A stretch of 64,000 nucleotides of DNA from Phycisphaerales bacterium (GTDB lineage: Bacteria > Planctomycetota > Phycisphaerae > UBA1845 > Fen-1342): the NCBI GenBank assembly GCA_022839625.1, contig JALHJL010000002.1, forward strand, positions 1 through 64,000, given 5' to 3'. Below the pieces are notes generated by a model. It did not search any database and had not been told where the DNA came from. It worked only from the letters and a program-made list of their open reading frames with translations. Of the stretch, positions 26,893 through 34,719 are shown piece by piece. The first letter of the stretch is position 1. Every line of letters starts with the position of its first letter. The position numbers and the translations under genes are program-made.

Positions 26893-27733
26893 CGCCCGGC
26901 TCGCCGAGCACACCTGGTACGGGCTGGGCGGCCCCGCCCGCTGGTTGTTCACTCCCCGCAACGAAGCCGAGCTGGCCGCGCTCGTGCAGCGCTGCGCAGC
27001 GGCCTCGATCCCGTGGCGGGTGCTCGGCCGCGGTGCGAACGTGCTGGTTCGCGACACGGGCTTTGACGGCGCCGTCATCAAGCTGTCCGCGCCGTTCTGG
27101 GACGAGCTGCGCTTCGAGGATACCCTCGCGTACGCCGCAGCCGGCGTCGATTTTCCGCGGGTCGTCCGGCAGTCCCTCGACCACGGGCTCGTCGGGCTCG
27201 AGAATCTCGCGGGCATTCCCGGTACCGTCGGCGGGGCCGTCCGGATGAATGCCGGGGGCCACTACGGCTGCATCGGCGAACTCGTTCGCGACGTGCGCCT
27301 GATGACCACCGCCGGCCAACTGCTCACCTGCCCGGCCGCGGAGATGGGCTTCGGCTACCGCACAAGCAACGTGAACGGCCGCATCGTCATAGGCGTCACG
27401 CTGCAATTGCAGCGCGGCGACCGGGAGGCCGCCATGGCGCGCTTCCGGCAGATTTGGAATGAGAAATACGCCCACCAGCCGCCGGTGTCGGCGCGCTCCG
27501 CCGGCTGTGTCTTCAAGAACCCGCCGGGGCACGCGGCCGGCCGGCTGATCGACGAGGCCGGCCTGAAGGGGACGCGCCGTGGCGGGGCCGAGATCAGCCC
27601 GCAACATGCCAACTTCATCATCGCGCACCCGGAGGCCACCGCGCAGGACGTGCTCGACTTGATCGCGTTGACGCGCGAGCGCGTACGGAGTACGAGCGGT
27701 ATCGAACTCGAATGTGAGATCGAGACCTGGTGA
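26852..27733 (+). CDS. murB: UDP-N-acetylenolpyruvoylglucosamine reductase
   Basis: The 293-aa flavoprotein makes UDP-MurNAc. Motifs are the FAD-binding region (TWYGLGGPARWLFTP...VLGRGANVLVRD), AGIPGTVGGAVRMNAGGHYG, GFGYRTS and SAGCVFKNP near residue 215. In that last motif, family members normally have Ser as the proton donor (SAGSVFKNP-like); here it is Cys. The start is ATG 26852 with GGAGGG 6-7 nt upstream, inside murC; the TTG two codons earlier is less likely. Confidence 0.95.
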   Translation: MTWFNGLEAICQTDARLAEHTWYGLGGPARWLFTPRNEAELAALVQRCAAASIPWRVLGRGANVLVRDTGFDGAVIKLSAPFWDELRFEDTLAYAAAGVDFPRVVRQSLDHGLVGLENLAGIPGTVGGAVRMNAGGHYGCIGELVRDVRLMTTAGQLLTCPAAEMGFGYRTSNVNGRIVIGVTLQLQRGDREAAMARFRQIWNEKYAHQPPVSARSAGCVFKNPPGHAAGRLIDEAGLKGTRRGGAEISPQHANFIIAHPEATAQDVLDLIALTRERVRSTSGIELECEIETW

Positions 27734-27746
27734 ACGGAGTCAGACT

Positions 27747-28706
27747 GTGCCGGGCGCCCAAGACGACGTGACCAAACCGCCGACCGACCACGCCGGACGA
27801 GTTCTGCGCGTTACGGTCCTCTGCGGCGGTCCGAGCGCCGAGCGGGCCGTCAGCCTCGACTCCGGGCAGGCGGTGGCGGAGGCCCTGCGCCGTCGCGGGC
27901 ACCGCGTGTTCACCGCGGACGTCGGCCCGGACAACCTGGGCGCGCTGGACGAACCCGCCGACGTGGTTTTCCCCGCGTTGCACGGTCCGTTCGGCGAAGA
28001 CGGCACGTTGCAGCGCATCATGGCCGCGCGCGGCATCCGTTTCGTCGGCGCCGACGCCGACGCCTCCGCGCTGGCTATGGACAAGGTGGCGGCCAAGACG
28101 GCGGTCAGCGCCGCCGGCATCGCCACACCGCCCTTCGAATTATGGGACCAGGCCACGCTCGCCCGCGGCGACTCGCCGGCCATCCTCCTGCCCGTCATCG
28201 TGAAGCCGGTGGACCAGGGCAGTAGCGTCGCGACGACCATCGTGCGCGAGCCTGCGGCGTTCCGCGGCGCCGTCGAGAAAAGTGTCCAGGCCTACGGCCG
28301 CGCACTCGTGGAGCGCTTTATCGTGGGTGACGAGCTCACGGTCGGAATCCTCGGGACCGAGGCGTTGCCGCCGATCGTCGTCCGGCCGAAGCGCCTGTTC
28401 TATGACTACGAGGCCAAATACCACGATGACGCCACCGAATACCTTTTTGACGCCGGGTACCCGGCGGACGTGCTCGAGCGCGCGCGGTCTCTCAGCCTCC
28501 GCGTTTTCGAGCTGCTGGGCTGTCGGCACTTGGCGCGCGTGGACTGGATGGTCGATCGCGAACAGTACTTGTGGTTCCTGGAGATCAACACGCTGCCGGG
28601 CTTCACCAATCACTCGCTCGTGCCGAAAGCGGCCCAGCACATTGGCGTGTCGTTTGATGAGTTGGTGGAGCGGCTAGTGCGGATGGCGATTGAGGAAACG
28701 CCGTGA
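27747..28706 (+). CDS. ddl: D-alanine--D-alanine ligase
   Basis: The product is about 319 aa, an ATP-grasp ligase. Motifs are LCGGPSAERAVSLDSG at the N-terminus, FPALHGPFGEDGTLQ, PVIVKPVDQGSSVATT (ATP binding), DYEAKYHDDATEY and FLEINTLPGFTNHSLVPKAA (Mg/substrate loop). Start GTG 27747 has GGAG 7 nt upstream; an earlier GTG (27714) would overlap murB. The stop overlaps the next gene as GTGA. Confidence 0.93.
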   Translation: MPGAQDDVTKPPTDHAGRVLRVTVLCGGPSAERAVSLDSGQAVAEALRRRGHRVFTADVGPDNLGALDEPADVVFPALHGPFGEDGTLQRIMAARGIRFVGADADASALAMDKVAAKTAVSAAGIATPPFELWDQATLARGDSPAILLPVIVKPVDQGSSVATTIVREPAAFRGAVEKSVQAYGRALVERFIVGDELTVGILGTEALPPIVVRPKRLFYDYEAKYHDDATEYLFDAGYPADVLERARSLSLRVFELLGCRHLARVDWMVDREQYLWFLEINTLPGFTNHSLVPKAAQHIGVSFDELVERLVRMAIEETP

Positions 28707-29641
28707 GCGGTGCCAGGCTCAGACCGCAAGCCGGCCGACGCGCCGACCACGACGCGCGGCACGGGCGCACCGACCCGTCACGGTCTTCCACGTGGTGGCG
28801 CACCGCGTGCCTGCTCGGCTGGGCGGTCACTGCCGTGGGCGTCGCGTGGGGTTTGCAGCGGCTCGATCATCACGTGCGCAGCGTGCGCCCCGCAGTAGCG
28901 TGCACGGTGGAATGGGTGAATCTGCCTCCCTGGCTCACCTTGGCGGGCAGCGAGCCGATTCGACGCGACCTCGACGCGGCGACCCGCCTCACGCCGGACA
29001 CGGATGTGTACGATCCCGGCCTGTGCCGGCGGGTCGGCGAGGGCCTGAGCTCCTCGCCGTGGGTCGCCCAGGTCCATCGGATCGCCAAGCAGGAGGATGG
29101 GCGCGTAAGGATCGCGGCGACGTTCCGAGAGCCGTTCGCCCTGGTCGAGGTGGACGGCATCGCCTACCTCATCGACCGCGAGGGCGTACGGTTGCCACAG
29201 GAAGGCCGGGTCGAGCTCGTGGAGGATCACTACTGGAACGACTGGTTCCGCGTGGTCGGAGCCTCCGGCGCGCTGCCGAGCACGGGCGAGGTCTGGCCCG
29301 GCGACGACCTCCAGGCCGGCCTGCGGCTGATCGCGTTTCTGCGTGAGGCCACGGTGCGCGGCGAAGTCCCCTTTCGATCCTCGCTGCGGGCGGTTGACGT
29401 GGGGAACTACGCGCGGCGCGAAGACCCGTACGACGGTCAGTTGCGCATTCGGACCATTCACCCGGCGAGCTATATCAACTGGGGCCTGCCGCCCCATGAG
29501 GAGTATGACGTGGAACCGCCGGCGACGCGCAAGCTGGCGATGCTGCGCGCCGTATACGCCGATCAGGGCCAGTTGCCTGACGACATCCTGGATGTACGCT
29601 CATTTGGCGCGATCAAGCGCGGCAAGCTCAGACGCGGCTAA
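28703..29641 (+). CDS. ftsQ: FtsQ-like single-pass division protein
   Basis: The 312-aa protein has a basic cytoplasmic N-terminus, one membrane helix (ACLLGWAVTAVGVAWGLQRL) and a periplasmic region with a POTRA-like segment (SSPWVAQVHRIAKQEDGRVRIAATFREPFALVEVDGIAYLIDREGVRL) as in FtsQ/DivIB. The position directly after ddl is the classic ftsQ place. Sequence outside that segment is divergent, so the call leans on context. Start GTG 28703 overlaps ddl. ftsA and ftsZ do not follow. Confidence 0.7.
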   Translation: MSGARLRPQAGRRADHDARHGRTDPSRSSTWWRTACLLGWAVTAVGVAWGLQRLDHHVRSVRPAVACTVEWVNLPPWLTLAGSEPIRRDLDAATRLTPDTDVYDPGLCRRVGEGLSSSPWVAQVHRIAKQEDGRVRIAATFREPFALVEVDGIAYLIDREGVRLPQEGRVELVEDHYWNDWFRVVGASGALPSTGEVWPGDDLQAGLRLIAFLREATVRGEVPFRSSLRAVDVGNYARREDPYDGQLRIRTIHPASYINWGLPPHEEYDVEPPATRKLAMLRAVYADQGQLPDDILDVRSFGAIKRGKLRRG

Positions 29642-29660
29642 CCGGCCGCAGGCGCGTCGC

Positions 29661-29726
29661 GCCGGACCTCCATGTCTGGCGAGGCGCCCATCCGAATCGA
29701 AGCATGGCGGACAAGGAGGTCTGACG
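29661..29726. repeat. 20-bp hairpin repeat, copies 3 and 4 (inverted pair)
   Basis: Diverged copies GCCGGACCTCCATGTCTGGC (29661-29680) and GGCGGACAAGGAGGTCTGAC (29706-29725, followed by GCTAC) lie head to head about 25 nt apart, between ftsQ and a membrane protein gene. Together they could form a larger cruciform and a terminator. Confidence 0.65.
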
Positions 29727-29812
29727 CTACAGAGGTATGGACCGCGGAGACCTCGGCGGCAGACTCTCAGGAACCCACCGAAGGAACTGCGTCCGCCCAA
29801 GGAGCAAGACCG

Positions 29813-30616
29813 ATGCCCACTGAAAAGTTGCCCCAGTTGCTGCTCAGCACCTTGAAAGAGCACATCTCGCCGGGAGCGGAGTGGGTGCCGCTCGCCGCGG
29901 CGGGCGCTATCGCCCTGATCGGGCTGGTGTTCATGGTCAAGGGAGCGCGCCTGGCACCGCTCCTGGCCGCGCTGGCGCTCGGCGCCCTGGGAAGCGCGGC
30001 GGGCTCATTGGCGGCGCGCGGATTCGATCTGCCGTTCTGGCCGGCGCTCGGCGGCGGAACGGCGCTCGGGCTCATCCTGGGCGTCCTGCTCTTCCGCGTT
30101 TGGCTCGCCCTGCTGGTCGGTGCGTGCCTGGCCGCGGTATCGCTGGGTGTCTACGGTACGCAAGTGTTGCGCGGGCCGCTGGACAGCTATCTTTCGGCCG
30201 GCCTGGATCGTGAGCGGCAACTTGTGACGCTGCCGGATGCTTCAAGTCCGGCGGCGAACTGGCGGCACGAGCTGTCCGGGCTGTGGTCGCACCTGGGCAG
30301 TAACGTGCCGAACTTCCAGATGAGCGTCTGGGCAATCGTGGCATCGACGGGGCTGGCCGGGTTGGCCTTCGGGCTGCTGCTCCCGAAGCTTGCGCGCGCG
30401 TTCTGGGCGGCTTCAGTGGGCACCGGACTGCTCGTCCTCGCCGCCTGCGCCGCGGTCAAGCTGCGCTGGCCCGACCACGCCACCTGGTTGCAGCACGAGG
30501 GTCTCACGATCGCGGCCGGCCTTTGGCTCATCTCGCTGGCCTACAACTGGGTCGATGTGCGCGGCATACGTATGAAGAAGAACGCCGGCGGCAACGCGCA
30601 GAAAGCACCTGCCTGA
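29813..30616 (+). CDS. Polytopic membrane protein, unknown function
   Basis: The 267-aa protein has about seven predicted membrane helices (for example WVPLAAAGAIALIGLVFMV, LAPLLAALALGALGSAAGSL, VWLALLVGACLAAVSLGVYG) and a soluble loop at about 120-165. AAGGAG lies 8 nt before the ATG. The C-terminus is basic (RMKKNAGGNAQK). The pattern recalls DUF4203/TMEM198-like proteins. It is followed 79 nt later by a similar smaller protein. I do not recognise a function. Confidence 0.65.
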   Translation: MPTEKLPQLLLSTLKEHISPGAEWVPLAAAGAIALIGLVFMVKGARLAPLLAALALGALGSAAGSLAARGFDLPFWPALGGGTALGLILGVLLFRVWLALLVGACLAAVSLGVYGTQVLRGPLDSYLSAGLDRERQLVTLPDASSPAANWRHELSGLWSHLGSNVPNFQMSVWAIVASTGLAGLAFGLLLPKLARAFWAASVGTGLLVLAACAAVKLRWPDHATWLQHEGLTIAAGLWLISLAYNWVDVRGIRMKKNAGGNAQKAPA

Positions 30617-30695
30617 CCGGCGCCGCTTCCCCCCCTTCCGGCACGATAACGATAAGGAAGAGGGGTGCGCCGCGCGCGCATCCGGGAGCACGCCC

Positions 30696-31349
30696 ATGCC
30701 GCAGTTTCAGCACGCCATTCTTCAATGGATGGCCAACCAGCCGTGGCCGACGGGCATCCTGATCTTCGCGGCCGGCGTGCTGGGCGCGTTCCACGGCGTC
30801 CGGCTGCTGCGGTTCTTGTTGCCTTTCGTGTGCGGCCAACTCGCGTGGGCCGCGGGCACAGCGCTCACGGCGTGGCTGCCACAAGTGCCGCCGGTGGCTG
30901 TCCCGGTGCTGGTCATGCTCGGCATGGTCGCCGCGCTCGCGCGCCCGCGCGCCGCGGTCGTCGTCGCGAGCGGCACCACGTGGGGCCTCGCGGCGGCCTG
31001 GCTGGCGGCGCAAACAGGCCTGCCGAACCTGGCGATCTGGGCGACCGTGCTTCTGGTAGGCGGGACGGGTATCACGCTCGCGGTGGTGTCGCGTGGCGCG
31101 ATGACGAACCTGCTCATGAGCCTCCACGGAGCCGCCTGGATCATCCTGGGAGCGGTCGGGATGGCCGCCGTCGCCATGCCGGTGGTGTGCGACACTTTTC
31201 GATCCTGGGTGGAACAGCAATCCCTCGTGCTGCCGATCGTGCTGGCGATGCTGACGACCACGGGTTTCGCACACCAGGCCAACGAGATGCGCGGCGACCT
31301 CCGCGTCGGACCGCTGCGGAGCGCCCAAGGTCCGGCGGAGCCTGGCTAG
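30696..31349 (+). CDS. Polytopic membrane protein, possible paralogue of the preceding gene
   Basis: The 217-aa protein has six or so hydrophobic segments (GILIFAAGVLGAFHGVRLLRFLLPFVCGQ, VAVPVLVMLGMVAALARP, AAVVVASGTTWGLAAAWLA, LAIWATVLLVGGTGITLAVV, AWIILGAVGMAAVAMPVV). It shares glycine-rich helix style and size with the upstream protein and is in the same direction. No catalytic motif is visible. Confidence 0.65.
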   Translation: MPQFQHAILQWMANQPWPTGILIFAAGVLGAFHGVRLLRFLLPFVCGQLAWAAGTALTAWLPQVPPVAVPVLVMLGMVAALARPRAAVVVASGTTWGLAAAWLAAQTGLPNLAIWATVLLVGGTGITLAVVSRGAMTNLLMSLHGAAWIILGAVGMAAVAMPVVCDTFRSWVEQQSLVLPIVLAMLTTTGFAHQANEMRGDLRVGPLRSAQGPAEPG

Positions 31350-31741
31350 GGCGACGGCCCGAGCGGGCCGCGGGACCGTCGGGGCGGGCGGAGGCGGCCC
31401 GATGGCTGCGCCCCGCACGCAGGCCGCCCACACCGGCGCGCAAGTCATGGCGAGACGGCACACTACGGGTGCTCGTGTAAGGCTCGGATTTCAGTTGACA
31501 ATCGGGGGCCAGCCGATAGAGTGCTAGAGATGAGGGTCCGAAGTGCCTGAGGCTTTGGACGGCTATTACACCGACGATGGACCACGGGAATGAGACGTGA
31601 CGGATAGACCGATCGGCTGGCGTGTGGGCCGCGCCCGCCCGCGTGACATGCTTATATCCGCCCGTTTCACCGACGAGCACGTCTGGCATCGCACCGGACC
31701 CGTGAGCAGGTCCATTGCACTCCCATGAGGACTTCCTCCAC
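31350..31741 (+). other. Gap before thrS with a long leader
   Basis: 392 nt without a supported gene. It holds the thrS promoter (31495-31522) and a leader of about 210 nt. I searched it for a T-box (AGGGTGGNACCGCG) and found none. A tRNA-Thr-mimicking operator of the E. coli type cannot be excluded by eye. Confidence 0.6.
31495..31522 (+). promoter_or_regulatory. sigma70-like promoter of thrS-infC
   Basis: TTGACA (31495-31500), a 16-bp spacer and TAGAGT (31517-31522). Transcription would start near 31529, leaving a ~210-nt untranslated leader before thrS. Confidence 0.6.
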
Positions 31742-33916
31742 ATGCTGAAAGTGCGCCTACCCGACGGCCAGGTCGTCGAGCACGCGGACGGTGTGTCCGC
31801 GTTGGAGGTCCTGCGCGCCGTTTCGGCCGCACTCGCACGGCGGGCCGTCGCCGTCAAGGTCAATGACCGGGTCGTCGACGTGCACACGCGGCTGACGGGG
31901 CCGCAGGTGGAACTGCGGGCACTCACCATCAACGACCCGGAAGGACTGGAAGTCGCGCGGCATAGTTGCGCACACGTGATGGCCGAGGCGCTGTGCACGC
32001 TCTGGCCGCAGACCAAGCTCGCCTACGGGCCGCCGGTGGACAACGGCTTCTACTACGACGTCGAGTTGGACCACAACTTGACGCCCGAGGACTTCGCGCG
32101 CATCGAGGCCAAGATGGCCGAGATCGTGCGCGAGGACCGGCCCTTCCGGCGCTACGAGCTGCCGCGCGCCGAGGCCATGAAGAAACTGCACGCCGAAGGC
32201 AATCCGTTCAAGATCGACAACGCCGAGCGGGCCGACGGCGACACGTTGAGCTTCTATGTCACCGGCGAGCCCGGCACGAGTCACTTCGAAGACCTGTGTC
32301 GCGGCCCGCACGTGCCAAGCACCAAGCAGGTGGGGGCCTTCAAGGTCATGCAGGTCGCGGGCGCCTATTGGCACGGCGACGCCGCGCAGCCGATGCTCCA
32401 GCGGGTCTACGGCACGACGTTCCCCGACAAGAAATCGCTGGATGCTTACCTCGCGCAGCTCGAGGAGGCGAAGCGGCGCGACCACCGGCGCATCGGGCAG
32501 GAACTCGGGCTGTTTACGATCAGCCCGCTGGTCGGCACGGGACTGGTGTTGTGGAAGCCCAAGGGTGCGATCATCCGCCACATTCTCGAGGAGCAATTGC
32601 GGACGGAGCTGGTCGCCCACGGCTACCAGGTCGTGTACACGCCGCACATCGGCCGGCTCGATCTCTACCGGACGAGCGGGCACTTCCCTTACTACAAAGA
32701 GAGCCAGTATCCGCCGCTCTACGAGTCCGACCGGGCACGGGAGCTGAACCGCCTGTGGGAGCTGGCCCGCGCCGCCCGTGACGACCAGGCCACGGCGGAG
32801 GAGCTCGACCTCTTCAACAGCCTCGCCCAGCGCTACGATGACGTGCGTCGCGGCGGCTACCCCCAGGACGCGCCGGCGGAGGAGCGATTGCGGCGCATCC
32901 GCACGTGGCTCGAGCAGGAAGACGGTTACCTGCTGAAGCCCATGAACTGCCCGCACCACATCCAGATCTTCTGCTCGGATGCACACAGCTACCGCGACCT
33001 GCCGGTGAAACTGGCGGAGTTCGGCCAGGTGTACCGCTACGAGCAGTCGGGCGAGGTCGGCGGCATGACGCGGGTGCGGGGCTTCTGCCAGGACGACGCG
33101 CACGTGTTCTGCACGCCCGAGCAGTTGCCCGGCGAGATTCTCGAGTGCGTCGACCTGTCCAAGTTCGTGCTGGAGTTGATCGGCCTCAACGACTACCGCG
33201 TGCGCGTGGCGCTGCGCGATCCCGACAGCGACAAGTACATCGGCTCGCCCGAAAACTGGCGGCTGGCCGAGGACGCGCTGCGGAGCACGGTGCACGGCTC
33301 CGGCTTGAAGTACACCGAGGAAGTCGGCGAGGCGGCGTTCTACGGCCCCAAGATCGACTTCGTGGCCCGCGACTGCATCGGCCGCGAATGGCAACTCGGC
33401 ACCGTGCAGGTGGATTACAACCTGCCGGAGCGTTTTGCGCTGACCTACGTCGGCGCCGACAACGCGGAACACCGGCCCGTGATGGTGCACCGCACCCTGT
33501 TCGGCAGCATGGAGCGGTTCGTCGGGATTCTGATCGAGCATTTCGCCGGGGCCTTTCCGCTGTGGCTGGCGCCGGTCCAGGTGCGCGTCTGCTCCATCAG
33601 CGAGAAATCGAAGACCTACGCGCAGCGCGTGTACGATCTGTGCCGGGCGGCGACGCTGCGGTGCGAGCTGGACAACAGCGACGAGCGCATCGGCGCGAAG
33701 GTCCGTCTGGCGACGCTGGCGAAAGTCCCCTACATCCTGGTCGTGGGCGAAATGGAGGCCGCCAACAACACCGTCAACGTGCGCACGCGCGAGGGCAAGC
33801 AGTACGGAGACTTCACGCTGCCCGAGTTTCTGGCCGCGAGCGCCCGGGAAATCACAAGCCGGGGCCAGGAGGCCCTCGCCGGAGCCGGCCAGACTCCGGC
33901 GGTTTCGCGCGGCTGA
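31742..33916 (+). CDS. thrS: Threonyl-tRNA synthetase
   Basis: The product is 724 aa, somewhat longer than the usual ~640. It has a TGS domain (1-65), the editing domain with the HxxxH of HSCAHVMAEAL plus the downstream CRGPHVP and the second-site His, a class II catalytic core (motif 2 FGQVYRYEQSGEVGGMTRVRGFCQDD; zinc ligand Cys in KPMNCPHH; motif 3 GSMERFVGILIEH) and the anticodon-binding domain. The extra length is an insertion of about 65 residues in the core after YPPLYESD (AREL...RTWLEQE). The start is ATG 31742; a weak GAGG lies 11 nt upstream. It is followed by infC, as in many bacteria. Confidence 0.96.
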   Translation: MLKVRLPDGQVVEHADGVSALEVLRAVSAALARRAVAVKVNDRVVDVHTRLTGPQVELRALTINDPEGLEVARHSCAHVMAEALCTLWPQTKLAYGPPVDNGFYYDVELDHNLTPEDFARIEAKMAEIVREDRPFRRYELPRAEAMKKLHAEGNPFKIDNAERADGDTLSFYVTGEPGTSHFEDLCRGPHVPSTKQVGAFKVMQVAGAYWHGDAAQPMLQRVYGTTFPDKKSLDAYLAQLEEAKRRDHRRIGQELGLFTISPLVGTGLVLWKPKGAIIRHILEEQLRTELVAHGYQVVYTPHIGRLDLYRTSGHFPYYKESQYPPLYESDRARELNRLWELARAARDDQATAEELDLFNSLAQRYDDVRRGGYPQDAPAEERLRRIRTWLEQEDGYLLKPMNCPHHIQIFCSDAHSYRDLPVKLAEFGQVYRYEQSGEVGGMTRVRGFCQDDAHVFCTPEQLPGEILECVDLSKFVLELIGLNDYRVRVALRDPDSDKYIGSPENWRLAEDALRSTVHGSGLKYTEEVGEAAFYGPKIDFVARDCIGREWQLGTVQVDYNLPERFALTYVGADNAEHRPVMVHRTLFGSMERFVGILIEHFAGAFPLWLAPVQVRVCSISEKSKTYAQRVYDLCRAATLRCELDNSDERIGAKVRLATLAKVPYILVVGEMEAANNTVNVRTREGKQYGDFTLPEFLAASAREITSRGQEALAGAGQTPAVSRG

Positions 33917-33947
33917 CGCAGCCGCGCCACGAAAGGATGGTGATCGC

Positions 33948-34601
33948 ATCAACCTGAACCTTCGGTGTAACGAGCAGATTCGTGTGTCGCCGGTGCGCTT
34001 GATCGGCGAGAACAACGAGCAGCTCGGGATCGTGCCGAACTATGAGGCGCTGCGCATGGCGCGGGAGGCGGGGCTGGACCTGGTGGAGGTCGCGCCCAAC
34101 GTGCGCCCGCCGGTCTGCCGGCTCATGGATTACGGCAAATGGAAATACAGCCAGAAGAAGAACGTCAAGAAGCACCACGAGCAGCAGACCAAAGAGGTCC
34201 GGCTGCGCCCCAAGACCGATACCCACGATCGCCAGATCAAGCTCAACCAGGCGATTCGTTTCTTCCGGCGCGGCGACAAGGTCCAGTTCACCATGGTCTT
34301 CCGGGGCCGGGAGCGGATGCGCCGCGAAGTCGCGCTCGATCTGTTCCGATCGATCCTCGATGAGCTGGGTGCCCGGGTGAAGGTGGAGCGTCCGCCCAGC
34401 ATGGACGGCCGCCACATGATCATGATTCTGTCCGCCGCCAAGGACGCGTTCGGTGAGGCGGACGAAGCCGGCACCTCGAAGCCGCGCTCCGCAGCGCCGC
34501 CCCAGCCGGCTGCTCCCCCCGTGCCGCCCGCGGCCGCGCCGGAGCCGCCGGCGCTTGTCACGACGACGCCCGCGGGCGTCCCGCCGGCCGAGTCCGAGTA
34601 G
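33948..34601 (+). CDS. infC: Translation initiation factor IF-3 with AUC start
   Basis: The product is about 217 aa. The N-domain reads NEQIRVSPVRLIGENNEQLGIV and the C-domain includes KEVRLRPKTDTHDRQIKLNQAIRFFRRGDKV. No ATG, GTG or TTG stands at the right place: the conserved N-terminus (N-L-N-L-R-C-NEQIRV) is preceded only by ATC at 33948-33950, with AAAGGATGG about 10 nt upstream. The first GTG (33984) would cut into the conserved NEQIRV region. Rare AUU, AUC or AUA starts on infC are the known basis of IF-3 autoregulation. The protein also has a ~50-residue Pro/Ala-rich C-terminal tail absent from E. coli IF-3. rpmI and rplT do not follow. Confidence 0.9.
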   Translation: MNLNLRCNEQIRVSPVRLIGENNEQLGIVPNYEALRMAREAGLDLVEVAPNVRPPVCRLMDYGKWKYSQKKNVKKHHEQQTKEVRLRPKTDTHDRQIKLNQAIRFFRRGDKVQFTMVFRGRERMRREVALDLFRSILDELGARVKVERPPSMDGRHMIMILSAAKDAFGEADEAGTSKPRSAAPPQPAAPPVPPAAAPEPPALVTTTPAGVPPAESE

Positions 34602-34719
34602 CAGCCAGGCCGACGTCGTGGTCCCTGGACGCGCTGACACCCGGTCGGCGAGCGCCGCCGGTAGGATGCTCTTGCACGAAACTGGGGCGAAGCAGACCTG
34701 CGCAGACGGAGGTGCCACG

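Noticed and set aside
31530..31741. T-box riboswitch in the thrS leader
   Set aside because: No T-box core sequence (AGGGTGGNACCGCG) and no clear specifier loop.
31757..34015. A 752-codon open frame antisense to thrS, and similar long antisense frames opposite the secretin, subtilase, DUF1573 region and kinase genes
   Set aside because: They are typical shadows of high-GC codon use: His/Arg/Ala/Gln-rich translations with no family motif, fully covered by well-supported genes on the other strand.
33984..34601. infC starting at GTG 33984
   Set aside because: This start lies after the conserved NEQIR segment of IF-3 and has no ribosome-binding site at a proper distance.
34453..34719. N-terminal extension of LarC upstream of 34720
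   Set aside because: The upstream part of the frame overlaps infC and is low complexity; LarC proteins start with the motif at ATG 34720, which has a strong GGAGGTG.
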